This document shows, one piece after another, positions 32,031-38,956 of a stretch of DNA of 38,956 nucleotides. A program made the position numbers and the translations under genes. Each line of letters begins with the position of its first letter. Within the stretch, counting starts at the first letter, position 1. The stretch lies in NCBI GenBank assembly GCA_025353485.1, contig JANXQO010000068.1, positions 1 to 38,956 of the forward strand. The letters are read 5' to 3'. Below the pieces are notes generated by a model. It saw only the letters and a program-made list of their open reading frames with translations, made no database searches and had not been told where the DNA came from. This stretch comes from Chitinophagales bacterium. Its GTDB lineage: Bacteria > Bacteroidota > Bacteroidia > Chitinophagales > Chitinophagaceae.

Positions 32031-32165
32031 GCAATAAGCAATAAGCAATAGCAATACGAAATTGGAATAGAATCCCTAACATTAAGAAATGGCAGCAAGG
32101 AATGTAAACAATCCCGACAAATATTAATCACCAATTTGCTTATTGCCTATTGTCAATTGCTTATT
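32031..32165. repeat. Heptamer arrays as inverted arms in the E1-phzF spacer
   Basis: Left arm: GCAATAA, GCAATAA, GCAATA(-), GCAATAC (32031-32057). Right arm: GCTTATT, GCCTATT, GTCAATT, GCTTATT (32138-32165; four units, 28 bp). The arms are complementary (AATAAGC against GCTTATT) with about 80 bases between them, so a long hairpin can form just after the E1 gene; the right arm ends in a T run. Confidence 0.7.
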
Positions 32166-32172
32166 TTTTTAT

Positions 32173-32958
32173 ATGACTCTTTACCAAATAGACGCATTTA
32201 CAGATAAGCTTTTTAAAGGAAATCCTGCTGCAGTAATTCCATTGGATTATTGGATTGATGAAGAGCTGATGCAGAATATTGCAATGGAAAATAATCTTGC
32301 TGAGACTGCTTTTATTTGTCCGGCAAAGAGTGGGGATGCAGACTTTGAAATAAGATGGTTTACACCTGTTTGTGAAATTGATCTTTGTGGCCATGCTACA
32401 TTAGCATCTGCCTATGTACTTTTTAATATGTTGGGTTATCATAAGAAAGAAATTAAATTAAGCTGCAAAAGCGGCATATTAAAAGTGAAGAAGAAAGGCG
32501 AATTTATCCTGATGGATTTCCCATCATGGAAGCCAGAAAGATTTAATACTTATCCTGTAGAATTGCAGAAGGCATTGGGCGGCGTAGAAATAGTTGGGGT
32601 TTATAAACACAGGGACCTGCTGGTGGAATTAATGAATGAAGAAGCCGTAAAAAAATGTGTTCCTGATTTTGCTTTGATAAATAAAACGGGTTATAAAATT
32701 ATAATTACAGCTCCCGGAAAAGAAGTTGATTTTGTTTCGAGATTTTTTGCTCCCACAGTTGGCGTTAATGAAGATCCCGTTACGGGCTCTGCTCATTCAC
32801 AACTCATTCCTTTCTGGTCAGATAAATTAGGGAAAGAAAAATTATTGGCACACCAGTTATCGCAGCGGGGTGGTGTACTTATGTGTGAGCAAAATAGTGA
32901 CAGGGTAAAGATGGGGGGCAACTGTGTTTTTTATATGAAAGGTGAAATTGCCGTGTAG
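32173..32958 (+). CDS. PhzF-family isomerase/epimerase-like protein
   Basis: 261 residues from ATG 32173 (an earlier in-frame ATG at 32143 lies in repeat sequence). MTLYQIDAFTDKLFKGNPAA is the classic opening; NNLAETAFI contains the catalytic glutamate, then EIRWFTPVCEIDLCGHATLA and NEDPVTGSAHSQLIPFW. The fold is shared with diaminopimelate epimerase. PhzF itself acts in phenazine synthesis, but most members are of unknown substrate and no phenazine genes are here. The TAG stop is followed by CCCCCTCC, a family A beginning. Confidence 0.9.
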   Translation: MTLYQIDAFTDKLFKGNPAAVIPLDYWIDEELMQNIAMENNLAETAFICPAKSGDADFEIRWFTPVCEIDLCGHATLASAYVLFNMLGYHKKEIKLSCKSGILKVKKKGEFILMDFPSWKPERFNTYPVELQKALGGVEIVGVYKHRDLLVELMNEEAVKKCVPDFALINKTGYKIIITAPGKEVDFVSRFFAPTVGVNEDPVTGSAHSQLIPFWSDKLGKEKLLAHQLSQRGGVLMCEQNSDRVKMGGNCVFYMKGEIAV

Positions 32959-32990
32959 CCCCCTCCAGGTTTCAGCCTTTAAGGAAGATT
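32956..32990 (+). repeat. Partial family A repeat after the phzF-like stop
   Basis: TAGCCCCCTCCAGGTTTCAG begins at the stop codon and continues CCTTTAAGGAAG. The C-rich half fits the other copies; the G-rich half is decayed. Confidence 0.45.
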
Positions 32991-33015
32991 TACGGAATGA
33001 AATAATAATTGATAG

Positions 33016-33315
33016 ATGCTTTCAAAAAAAGAAAAAAAATTTATAAGAGATTGGGAGTTCCAAAAGGAAGGTCCTAAATGGAAATATTACCTGCAATATA
33101 TTATTGCATGGAGTACTGTTTTATTCCTCTCCCTTTTCTTTTTACTTAAACTTATAATGAATGATAGAAGCATGGGAGGGTGGACAAGTTTTTACATTGT
33201 TGCTCCTGTATCTGTTGCAATGGCTACCATAATAACACATCTTGTTTATCAGACCAACGAAAAAAAACTACAACAGATTACACAAAGAGAAGAAAACATG
33301 TTGAGTGAAAATTAG
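33016..33315 (+). CDS. Small hypothetical protein with two membrane segments
   Basis: 99 residues: a basic N-terminus (MLSKKEKKFIRDWEFQKEGP), two likely membrane helices (about 25-47 and 57-78), and a charged C-terminal helix with a short coiled-coil look (NEKKLQQITQREENML). I do not recognise a named family. It lies 57 bp after the PhzF-like gene on the same strand, but a repeat lies between them. Function unknown. Confidence 0.65.
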   Translation: MLSKKEKKFIRDWEFQKEGPKWKYYLQYIIAWSTVLFLSLFFLLKLIMNDRSMGGWTSFYIVAPVSVAMATIITHLVYQTNEKKLQQITQREENMLSEN

Positions 33316-33426
33316 TATCATCCCGGCAAAGCAAAGTATATAAATGCAGGGAATGTTCCTCTTACTGCTAACTCATAATATACAAACGTTTATTTCCCTA
33401 AGCTGCCTTATATTGGGTTAAAATAA

Positions 33427-33510
33427 GTATCGCAAAGTGCACAAAGGGAACGCAAAGGTCGCAGAGATAAGTTTGCGTTCTTTGCGAATGCTCAGCGTTC
33501 TTTGCGATAC
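33427..33510. repeat. Family C foldback with 11-bp perfect terminal inverted repeats
   Basis: GTATCGCAAAG (33427-33437) and CTTTGCGATAC (33500-33510) are exact reverse complements at the ends of an 84-bp unit. Inner motifs ACGCAAAGG and GTTTGCGTTC extend the pairing. There is no coding content; the 33316-33594 spacer otherwise holds only the family D palindrome at 33548. Confidence 0.75.
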
Positions 33511-33547
33511 TAAAAAAATGTAGAGTAATGATATACTGTACAAGAGT

Positions 33548-33567
33548 GCTCCGATAGCTATCGGAGC
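33548..33567. repeat. Perfect 20-bp palindrome (family D)
   Basis: GCTCCGATAGCTATCGGAGC is its own reverse complement. It lies 28 bases before the YcsG-like ATG. Related ATCGG palindromes occur in the window at about 21204-21217 (coded in the M23 gene) and 28413-28422. Confidence 0.75.
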
Positions 33568-33594
33568 CAATAAAGCTTAATAGCAGTACAAAAG

Positions 33595-34806
33595 ATGGCT
33601 ACAAAAAAACAAAACAAATTCAAATTCTTTGGCAGAAGCTCTGCTGTTTTGGGCGCTGCATTTTTAATGGCTAACTCTTCCATCGGTCCGGGGTTCCTTA
33701 CACAAACAACTGTGTTTACGCAACAACTAATGACAAGCTTCGGCTTTGTAATATTGGTTTCTGTATTGCTGGATATCGGCGCACAATTAAACACATGGCG
33801 CATACTTACCATCAGCGAATTAAGAGCGCAGGATCTTGCCAATAAATTATTGCCAGGCTTAGGTTTTTTTTTAATGATGCTGGTTGTCATCGGCGGCTTT
33901 GCATTCAACATCGGCAACATTGCTGGTTGCGGATTAGGCGTGAATGTATTGACAGGCTTATCATTTCAGCAGGGCGCCATCATCAGTTGTGTTATTGCAC
34001 TAATATTATTTTGGGTAAGAGAGATAGGCAAGATGCTGGATGTTCTCACACCTTTTTTAGGAATAATAAAAATTGCACTCACACTCATCATTGCATTTCT
34101 TGCACATCCTCCATTAGCACAAGCAGTGCACCATACATTCATTCCCGAAAAAATAAGCACCGCTGCAATAGTGACTATTGTAGGCGGAACTGTCGGCGGA
34201 TACATTACTTTTTCAGGAGCTCACCGTTTGCTTGATGCAGGGATAAAAGGAAAAGAAAGTATTCCAATTGTAAACAGAAGTGCAATAAGTGGTGTTCTCA
34301 TTTCTGCATTAATGCGGTTCATTCTTTTTGCTGCGGTGGTTGGTGTATTGTCTCATGGCGCAGTGTTGGATAATGATAATCCTGCAGGAAGTATTTTTAA
34401 ATCGGCAGCAGGGCAAATTGGATTTAAAATTTTTGGTGTGGTATTATGGAGTGCAGCAATCTCTTCGGTAATTGGCGCATCATATACCTCTGTTTCTTTT
34501 TTCAAAACATTTCATCCAATGTTTGTAAAATACGAGAGATGGTTCATTTCTCTTTTTATTATTATCACTACCATCATCTTTGTATTTATTGGCAAGCCAA
34601 GGCAGTTATTAATTTTAGCAGGCGCTGTTAATGGCTTGATTCTGCCGATTGCATTGGCTGTTATATTAATTGCTGCCACACAAAAGCGTTTGATGAAAGG
34701 CTATCAGCATCCGCTGTGGATGCAGCTTTCAGGATGGGTTGTTGTTGTTGCAATGAGTTGGATGGGATATTTGGCTGTGCAGGATATGTGGGGGAAATTG
34801 TTTTAG
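33595..34806 (+). CDS. Nramp-superfamily transporter of the YcsG type
   Basis: 403 residues with about 11 membrane helices. IGPGFLTQTTVFTQQLMTSF corresponds to Nramp helix 1, but the metal-binding DPGN is absent (the site reads FTQQ). The helix 6 region reads GGYITFSGAHRLLD instead of the usual A-M-P-H. B. subtilis ycsG has the same relation to pxpA (ycsF) and pxpBC (kipIA), and the convergent neighbours here are pxpA, pxpC and pxpB. The protein is therefore more likely to carry 5-oxoproline or another organic substrate than Mn/Fe, but this is an inference. Confidence 0.82.
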   Translation: MATKKQNKFKFFGRSSAVLGAAFLMANSSIGPGFLTQTTVFTQQLMTSFGFVILVSVLLDIGAQLNTWRILTISELRAQDLANKLLPGLGFFLMMLVVIGGFAFNIGNIAGCGLGVNVLTGLSFQQGAIISCVIALILFWVREIGKMLDVLTPFLGIIKIALTLIIAFLAHPPLAQAVHHTFIPEKISTAAIVTIVGGTVGGYITFSGAHRLLDAGIKGKESIPIVNRSAISGVLISALMRFILFAAVVGVLSHGAVLDNDNPAGSIFKSAAGQIGFKIFGVVLWSAAISSVIGASYTSVSFFKTFHPMFVKYERWFISLFIIITTIIFVFIGKPRQLLILAGAVNGLILPIALAVILIAATQKRLMKGYQHPLWMQLSGWVVVVAMSWMGYLAVQDMWGKLF

Positions 34807-34811
34807 GGTTT

Positions 34812-34887
34812 CACGCAAAGGCGCTAAATAAAATTAAGAAAAGGCGCAATGAACTTAGCGTCTTTATTTTCTTTGCGCCTTTGCGTG
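34812..34887. repeat. Family C foldback with 13-bp perfect terminal inverted repeats, overlapping the pxpA end
   Basis: CACGCAAAGGCGC (34812-34824) and GCGCCTTTGCGTG (34875-34887) are exact reverse complements bounding a 76-bp unit. The right arm lies inside pxpA and is translated on the minus strand as the C-terminal HAKAQRK and stop. The unit separates the convergent ycsG-like and pxpA genes and may act as a bidirectional terminator. Confidence 0.85.
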
Positions 34888-35595
34888 CAATAAACCGCTT
34901 ATTGCTTTCGCAAACTCTACCGCATTTTTCCCATCACCATGAATACAAATTGTGTCTGAAACAATTGCTATTTCTTTTCCTGAAATTGTTTTTACTTTTC
35001 CATGTTTCGTCATCATTAAAACCTGTTGTATGGCCTTATCAGTATTTTCTATCAAAGCATTTGGTTGCGATCGTGGTGTAAGACTTCCATCATCCTGATA
35101 GGTGCGGTCAGCAAAAACTTCACTTGCTGTTTTTAATTTAATTGCGTTTGCTTCGATAATTAAAAAGCTGTTGCTTAACCCAAATAAAATTAAATTTTTG
35201 TCACAGTCATTTACGGCTTTTGCAATTGCCTGCGCTAACAGTTTATCTTTTGCCGCCATATTATACAAAGCTCCATGCGGCTTTATATGATGTAATGCTG
35301 CATTGTTATTTTCAGCAATTTTTTGTAAAAGATGTATTTGTTTAGATACTAATTCGTAAACTTCCTGCGGTGAATTTTTAATTTCTGTTCTGCCAAAATT
35401 TTCTTTGTCTAAAAAAGATGGGTGTGCTCCGATATTCACTTTATATTTTTGTGCAAGCAAAATTGTTTGGCGTATTGTTTCTTCATCACCTGCATGATAG
35501 CCACAGGCAATGTTTGCAGAGGTGATGTAAGGCATTATCAATTCATCATTGCCTATGCCTTCCCCCATATCACAATTAAGATCACAAAGTAACAT
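34864..35595 (-). CDS. pxpA: 5-oxoprolinase subunit A (LamB/YcsF family)
   Basis: 243 residues: LLCDLNCDMGEGIGNDELIM, SANIACGYHAGDE, GAHPSFLDKENFGRTEI, HHIKPHGALYNMAA, EVFADRTYQDDGSLTPRSQP and DTICIHGDGKNAVEFAK are all LamB/YcsF signatures. With PxpB and PxpC it opens 5-oxoproline to glutamate at the cost of ATP. The final HAKAQRK is repeat-derived. It is the last gene of a pxpB-pxpC-pxpA run (27-bp spacer to pxpC). Confidence 0.94.
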   Translation of the reverse strand: MLLCDLNCDMGEGIGNDELIMPYITSANIACGYHAGDEETIRQTILLAQKYKVNIGAHPSFLDKENFGRTEIKNSPQEVYELVSKQIHLLQKIAENNNAALHHIKPHGALYNMAAKDKLLAQAIAKAVNDCDKNLILFGLSNSFLIIEANAIKLKTASEVFADRTYQDDGSLTPRSQPNALIENTDKAIQQVLMMTKHGKVKTISGKEIAIVSDTICIHGDGKNAVEFAKAISGLLHAKAQRK

Positions 35596-35608
35596 TCAAT
35601 TTATTTAA

Positions 35609-35641
35609 AACTCCTGGAGGGTTCAAAACCCTCCAGGAGTT
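35609..35641. repeat. Perfect 15-bp stem hairpin spanning the pxpC stop codon
   Basis: AACTCCTGGAGGGTT (35609-35623) and AACCCTCCAGGAGTT (35627-35641) are exact reverse complements with a three-base loop. On the minus strand it codes the last residues STPGGF of pxpC, and the stop TGA falls in the loop. It sits in the pxpC-pxpA junction. Confidence 0.9.
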
Positions 35642-36627
35642 GAGATGTTGGACAATAATTTTTCTATTTTAAATTTAGATGCAGTTTGCATTTGCTGTAA
35701 GCCTCTTTGTTGTTGAATAAGTTCCTGTTCTGCAATAGCAAGTTCAACAGAAGAAAATTTTATTTCATTCCCCGGATTACATTGGGCAAGCATTGAAAGA
35801 TCAGCGCTGATAACATGTCCTATCCTTGGATAACCGCCTGTAGTTTGATGATCAGCCATCAATACTATCAATTGCCCGTCCGGTAATAACTGTATGGTTC
35901 CAAATGTTAGACCGGAAGATATCAATTGTATTTCCTCTTTTACTTTCAATGCATCTCCTTGTAAGCGATAGCCCATCCTGTTTGAATTATTTAAAATTTT
36001 GTAATTGCTTTCTGCAAAAATCTTTATAGCATCATCAGTAAGCCAATCCCATTCACTTCCTTTTATAAATCTTATTTCTTTTTTTGATGTAAAGGTTTCA
36101 CTTGCTTTCCATGGCAGCAATTCAAAATCTTTTTCTGCTGCTAAGTATTTGCAGTCAAAATTATTTTTAAAATTCAGAATGTCTCCTTTTTTTAAAGCCC
36201 TTCCCTTAAAACCTCCTGCACCTGCAACAAGATTAGTGCTATAACTGTTTAACCATTTATCAAGATCAGGATCATGCAGAATTGTTATACAACAACGGGC
36301 TCCTGACAGCATTTTTTCAAATTGTAATACAGTATTTTCATTTATCGCAATTGGCTGGTTATTTAAAATTTTTTTGTGATTGATCGTTGGCGAAAAATCT
36401 GCACCTGTGATACAAATGATGGTTTCTTTTTGAAATAATATTATGGGTGCAGGAAAGTGTATCTCAATAACAGGTGAATTAAAATCCTTGCCCAATAAAG
36501 CATTGCCTGATTGTGAAGAAAAGCGATCCATTGCACCTCCGGGATTTATCCCGAGATGCTGATATCCATACCTGCCCTGGTCCTGGATAGTATCTAACAA
36601 ACCTGATTTAATTATTTGTAAGCTCAT
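35623..36627 (-). CDS. pxpC: 5-oxoprolinase subunit C (KipA/allophanate hydrolase subunit 2 family)
   Basis: 334 residues: MSLQIIKSGLLDTIQDQGRY, HLGINPGGAMDRFSSQSGNA, ALLGKDFNSPVIEI, ITGADFSP, AGAGGFKGRALKKGD, SNRMGYRLQGDAL, GTIQLLPDGQLIVLMADHQT and GGYPRIGHVISADL are family hallmarks. It forms the catalytic unit with PxpB. The start overlaps the end of pxpB by 20 bases. The C-terminal STPGGF is coded by a perfect hairpin. Confidence 0.94.
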   Translation of the reverse strand: MSLQIIKSGLLDTIQDQGRYGYQHLGINPGGAMDRFSSQSGNALLGKDFNSPVIEIHFPAPIILFQKETIICITGADFSPTINHKKILNNQPIAINENTVLQFEKMLSGARCCITILHDPDLDKWLNSYSTNLVAGAGGFKGRALKKGDILNFKNNFDCKYLAAEKDFELLPWKASETFTSKKEIRFIKGSEWDWLTDDAIKIFAESNYKILNNSNRMGYRLQGDALKVKEEIQLISSGLTFGTIQLLPDGQLIVLMADHQTTGGYPRIGHVISADLSMLAQCNPGNEIKFSSVELAIAEQELIQQQRGLQQMQTASKFKIEKLLSNISTPGGF

Positions 36628-37315
36628 CTTCTGTTATTGAATAAAATTCTATTTCATCGCCTAGCTGTAATAAAACCGGGTCGTTCTTCTCTTTGTCAAA
36701 TATTTTTTGAGGAGTTTTTCCAATAATTTGCCATCCGCCGGGAGAATCAAATGGATAAATACCCGTTTGCCTTCCCGCAATTCCTATAGAGCCTGCTTCT
36801 ACAATTGTGCGTGGTTGTGCTCTACGTGGCATTGCAATCCGTTCATCTACTTCTCCCATATATGCAAAGCCGGGTAAAAAACCTATCATGTAAACCCTGT
36901 ATTTTTTTGCTGTATGTAAATGAATAATTTCATCCACAGATATTTTTTTTTCTTTTGAGATATCGTTTATATCCAACGCATATTTTTCAGAATAGCACAC
37001 AGGGATTTTTATTTTTCGTGATGAAAGAGAAGAAATTTCTATATCTTCAAAAAGTATATTTTTAATTTGATCCGTAACTATTTCCAAATAAGTTTTGTTA
37101 ACCGGGCTTTTGTTTTTTATAATTAACAAATCATAAAAAATAACCAACGAACTGTATGCGGGAACAATATCTTTAACAAATGGAAACGATTTTTTTTGTA
37201 ATTCATGAAACAGGCGTAATACTTTCCTGTTAAGAGTTTCATCAATTTTATTTTCAAAATTTAATAATATTGCGGAGTCACCCAAAGGTGAAATTGTTAA
37301 CTCATTCAAATTCAT
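36608..37315 (-). CDS. pxpB: 5-oxoprolinase subunit B (KipI family)
   Basis: 235 residues from ATG 37315 (a TTG start at 37333 adds six). ISPLGDSAILLNFEN at the N-terminus and YMIGFLPGFAYMGEVDERIA, MPRRAQPRTIVEAGSIGIAG and TGIYPFDSPGGWQIIGKTP at the C-terminus define the KipI/PxpB family. In B. subtilis the homologue KipI also inhibits the kinase KinA; no such role is implied here. First gene of the pxpB-pxpC-pxpA run, divergent from the caspase-like gene. Confidence 0.94.
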   Translation of the reverse strand: MNLNELTISPLGDSAILLNFENKIDETLNRKVLRLFHELQKKSFPFVKDIVPAYSSLVIFYDLLIIKNKSPVNKTYLEIVTDQIKNILFEDIEISSLSSRKIKIPVCYSEKYALDINDISKEKKISVDEIIHLHTAKKYRVYMIGFLPGFAYMGEVDERIAMPRRAQPRTIVEAGSIGIAGRQTGIYPFDSPGGWQIIGKTPQKIFDKEKNDPVLLQLGDEIEFYSITEDELTNN

Positions 37316-37435
37316 TTTATGAAAGTAAGCCAATTAAATATGGATTGTTAAATGCAAAAAAATAGTTGAAAAAAAAATACTTTATCTATTATGTTTGGAT
37401 CGCCAACTTACAAAAATGCTAAAAATTAAAAATAT

Positions 37436-38956
37436 ATGAGATTAAATTTTTTACTTTTTTTTTTGCATTTATTTGTTTACACGCCGCAGCCCAGGATCCC
37501 AATAAATCGCCTTAATTGTTGCCATTGGCAAATACCCCGTTACCTCTGATTGGCCCGAACTTAGTTCTGCAAATGATGTTCCCCTCATTAAAGGCGCTTT
37601 AAAAGGACAGGGATTTAAAGATGAAAATATTACAGTACTAAAAGATCAACAGGCAACGCTTGCAGGGATGACAAATGCTTTTGATAAATATCTGATTCAA
37701 AAAGCAAAAAAGGGTGATATTGTTGTGTTTCACTTTTCGGGCCATGGCGAGCAGATAGAAGATGATAATGGAGATGAAGGCGATGGCCTGGATGAGGCAT
37801 TGGTTTCTTATGATGCTCTTCAGGAGTATAAAGCCGGGGCTCCAATAAAGCATTTTAGGGATGACCTGTTAGCACAAAAAATAAAAGAATTGAGAACTGT
37901 ACTTGGCCCAACAGGAAATTTATTGGTGATAATTGATGCATGCCATTCAGGAACAATGACCCGTGGATTAGGAGTTAAGCGTGGCACAAATAAAATTTAT
38001 GCAAGCCCTGAATATTTTAAAAAATTAAAAATTAAAAAATTTACAACCGGCGATAATGATTATGGTGTTGTTGAAGATGGAAATGATCTTGCACCGATGG
38101 CTGCATATTTTGCATCAGCACCTGATCAATGTAATTCAGAAGTTGTATTGCCTGATAAAAAAGGAGTAGGCTCGCTCTCACTGGCATTCAGCAAAGCATT
38201 GGAAAAAATTGAGAAAGGAGATAAAAATACAACCTACCAGGGTTTGTTTGATGATATAAAGGTAGAAATGGGAACTTTAGTGCCGGGGCAAACACCTCAA
38301 GCAGAAGGAACATTGAACAAAGTTATTTTCGGTGGTAAAATGGTATCAAAGCCTGTGTATTATTCAGCCGATGCAGATAGCATAGAAATGAATGGAACTG
38401 TACAAATTAAGGTGGGAAAAATTTATGGAATCTTTGAAGGCACAACAGTAAAATTGTATAAACCTGATACACGCCTTGCTGATACTTTAAATGTTGCCCC
38501 CTTGGCTACCGGAACGGTTACTTACGCAGATCAATATTATTCTAAAATAAAATTAGATAAGCCTGTTTCAAAAGATCAAATAAAAAGAGCATGGATATAT
38601 CTTGATAAAATAAATTATGGAGAATTGGCTGTTCAGGTACAACTTAAAATTGCTGATCAGGATAGCAAAAAAATATATCAATCTTTTTTTAAAGATATTC
38701 CACAGGCCTCTTTGGTTAATGATGGTGGCATTCTTTTTGTGGAGTCTGGCATGGATAACTATTCACCCGATTCGATTTATATTGTTACCCCTCAGGAAAT
38801 AGTAATATGGAAAACATCTAAAAATATTCAGCAAAGTTTAATGGCAGATAGCTTCCAGATAAAAATTGCTGATTATGCACTTGCCAGGTATTTAAAAAAT
38901 CTTACACTTACCAATTCTGATTATCAGGTTTTATTTGAAATTGTTCCGCTAAAATG
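37436..38956 (+). pseudogene. Secreted caspase-like (peptidase C14) protein, frameshifted twice and cut by the window edge
   Basis: From ATG 37436 the frame gives MRLNFLLFF and goes out of phase at a run of ten T's (37455-37464). An eleventh T would continue as a signal peptide (FAFICLHAAAQDPNKS). A second missing base near 37507-37508 is needed to enter the long body frame: ALIVAIGKYPVTSDWPELSS, LKDQQATLAGM, FSGHGEQIEDDNGDEGDGLD (catalytic His at 37743) and LVIIDACHSGTM (catalytic Cys at 37941). The body is open from 37506 to the edge, about 480 codons, followed by beta-rich sequence after the protease domain. The dyad is intact. Either the gene is decaying, the T run is phase-variable, or the assembly has errors. 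Confidence 0.8.

Noticed and set aside
33927-34235. Plus-strand frame rich in Cys/His inside the YcsG-like gene
   Set aside because: It is a frame-shifted shadow of a membrane protein gene.
37630-37853. Minus-strand frames opposite the caspase-like body
   Set aside because: They are antisense to the conserved SGHG region and have no features of their own.
1-38956. tRNA or rRNA genes
   Set aside because: No cloverleaf-like TTCRA-type arms or rRNA stretches were recognised by eye in the spacers; a covariance-model scan would settle this.

Overview
The window reads as a chromosomal segment from a member of Bacteroidota, most likely the Chitinophagaceae or a close relative. The grounds are low GC, no Shine-Dalgarno sites, several starts preceded by a TAnnTTTG -7 box, a subtilisin-like protease with a type IX secretion C-terminal domain, 'SCKK/TACKK' lipoproteins, DUF1573 and DUF6728-type proteins, fused E1 dehydrogenases and a three-part transhydrogenase. 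Only sequence inspection was used, so the taxonomy is an inference. No rRNA, tRNA or CRISPR was recognised.

Layout. 1-680: the end of an IS21-type element (IstB tail plus terminal repeats) and an orphan fragment. 734-3562: membrane protein, surE, small membrane protein, lpxB. 3592-6513: a small DUF6728-like gene, then a putative periplasmic redox-repair group (MsrB, peroxiredoxin, cytochrome b and an anchored molybdopterin enzyme). 6498-9468: LOG family protein and a fused E1 dehydrogenase. 9541-11499: accessory patch with a broken and an intact toxin-antitoxin pair, a lipoprotein facing an XRE regulator across a perfect palindrome, and a gene remnant. 11550-17295: rpsT, sucA, sucB and an RsmB-type methyltransferase. 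17343-22428 (minus): mnmA, lipoprotein and T9SS subtilase as an operon, and an M23 lipoprotein. 22549-24730: thyA, folA, methyltransferase. 24764-28230: the pnt transhydrogenase in three genes, interrupted by a MITE-like foldback and a four-helix-bundle cassette. 28452-33315: two DUF1573 proteins, a second fused E1, a PhzF-like protein and a small membrane protein. 33595-37315: a YcsG-like Nramp homologue convergent with pxpA/pxpC/pxpB (5-oxoprolinase). 37436-end: a secreted caspase-like gene with two frameshifts, cut by the window edge.

The most unusual signal is not a gene but several families of short repeats that invade genes as well as spacers. (A) C-rich/G-rich palindromes sit on or just after stop codons and inside thyA. 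(B) Seven-base periodic arrays lie in frame in lpxB, sucB, the RsmB-like gene and the fused E1, and in two spacers; the clean arrays measure 28 bp (4 units) or 63 bp (9 units). (C) CGCAAAGG-type foldbacks with 11-13 bp terminal inverted repeats, one of which encodes the tail of PxpA. (D) ATCGG-type palindromes. Together with the inverted-repeat-flanked four-helix-bundle cassette, these look like small non-autonomous elements that tolerate insertion in loops, linkers and C-termini. No enzyme in the window is an obvious candidate for moving them.
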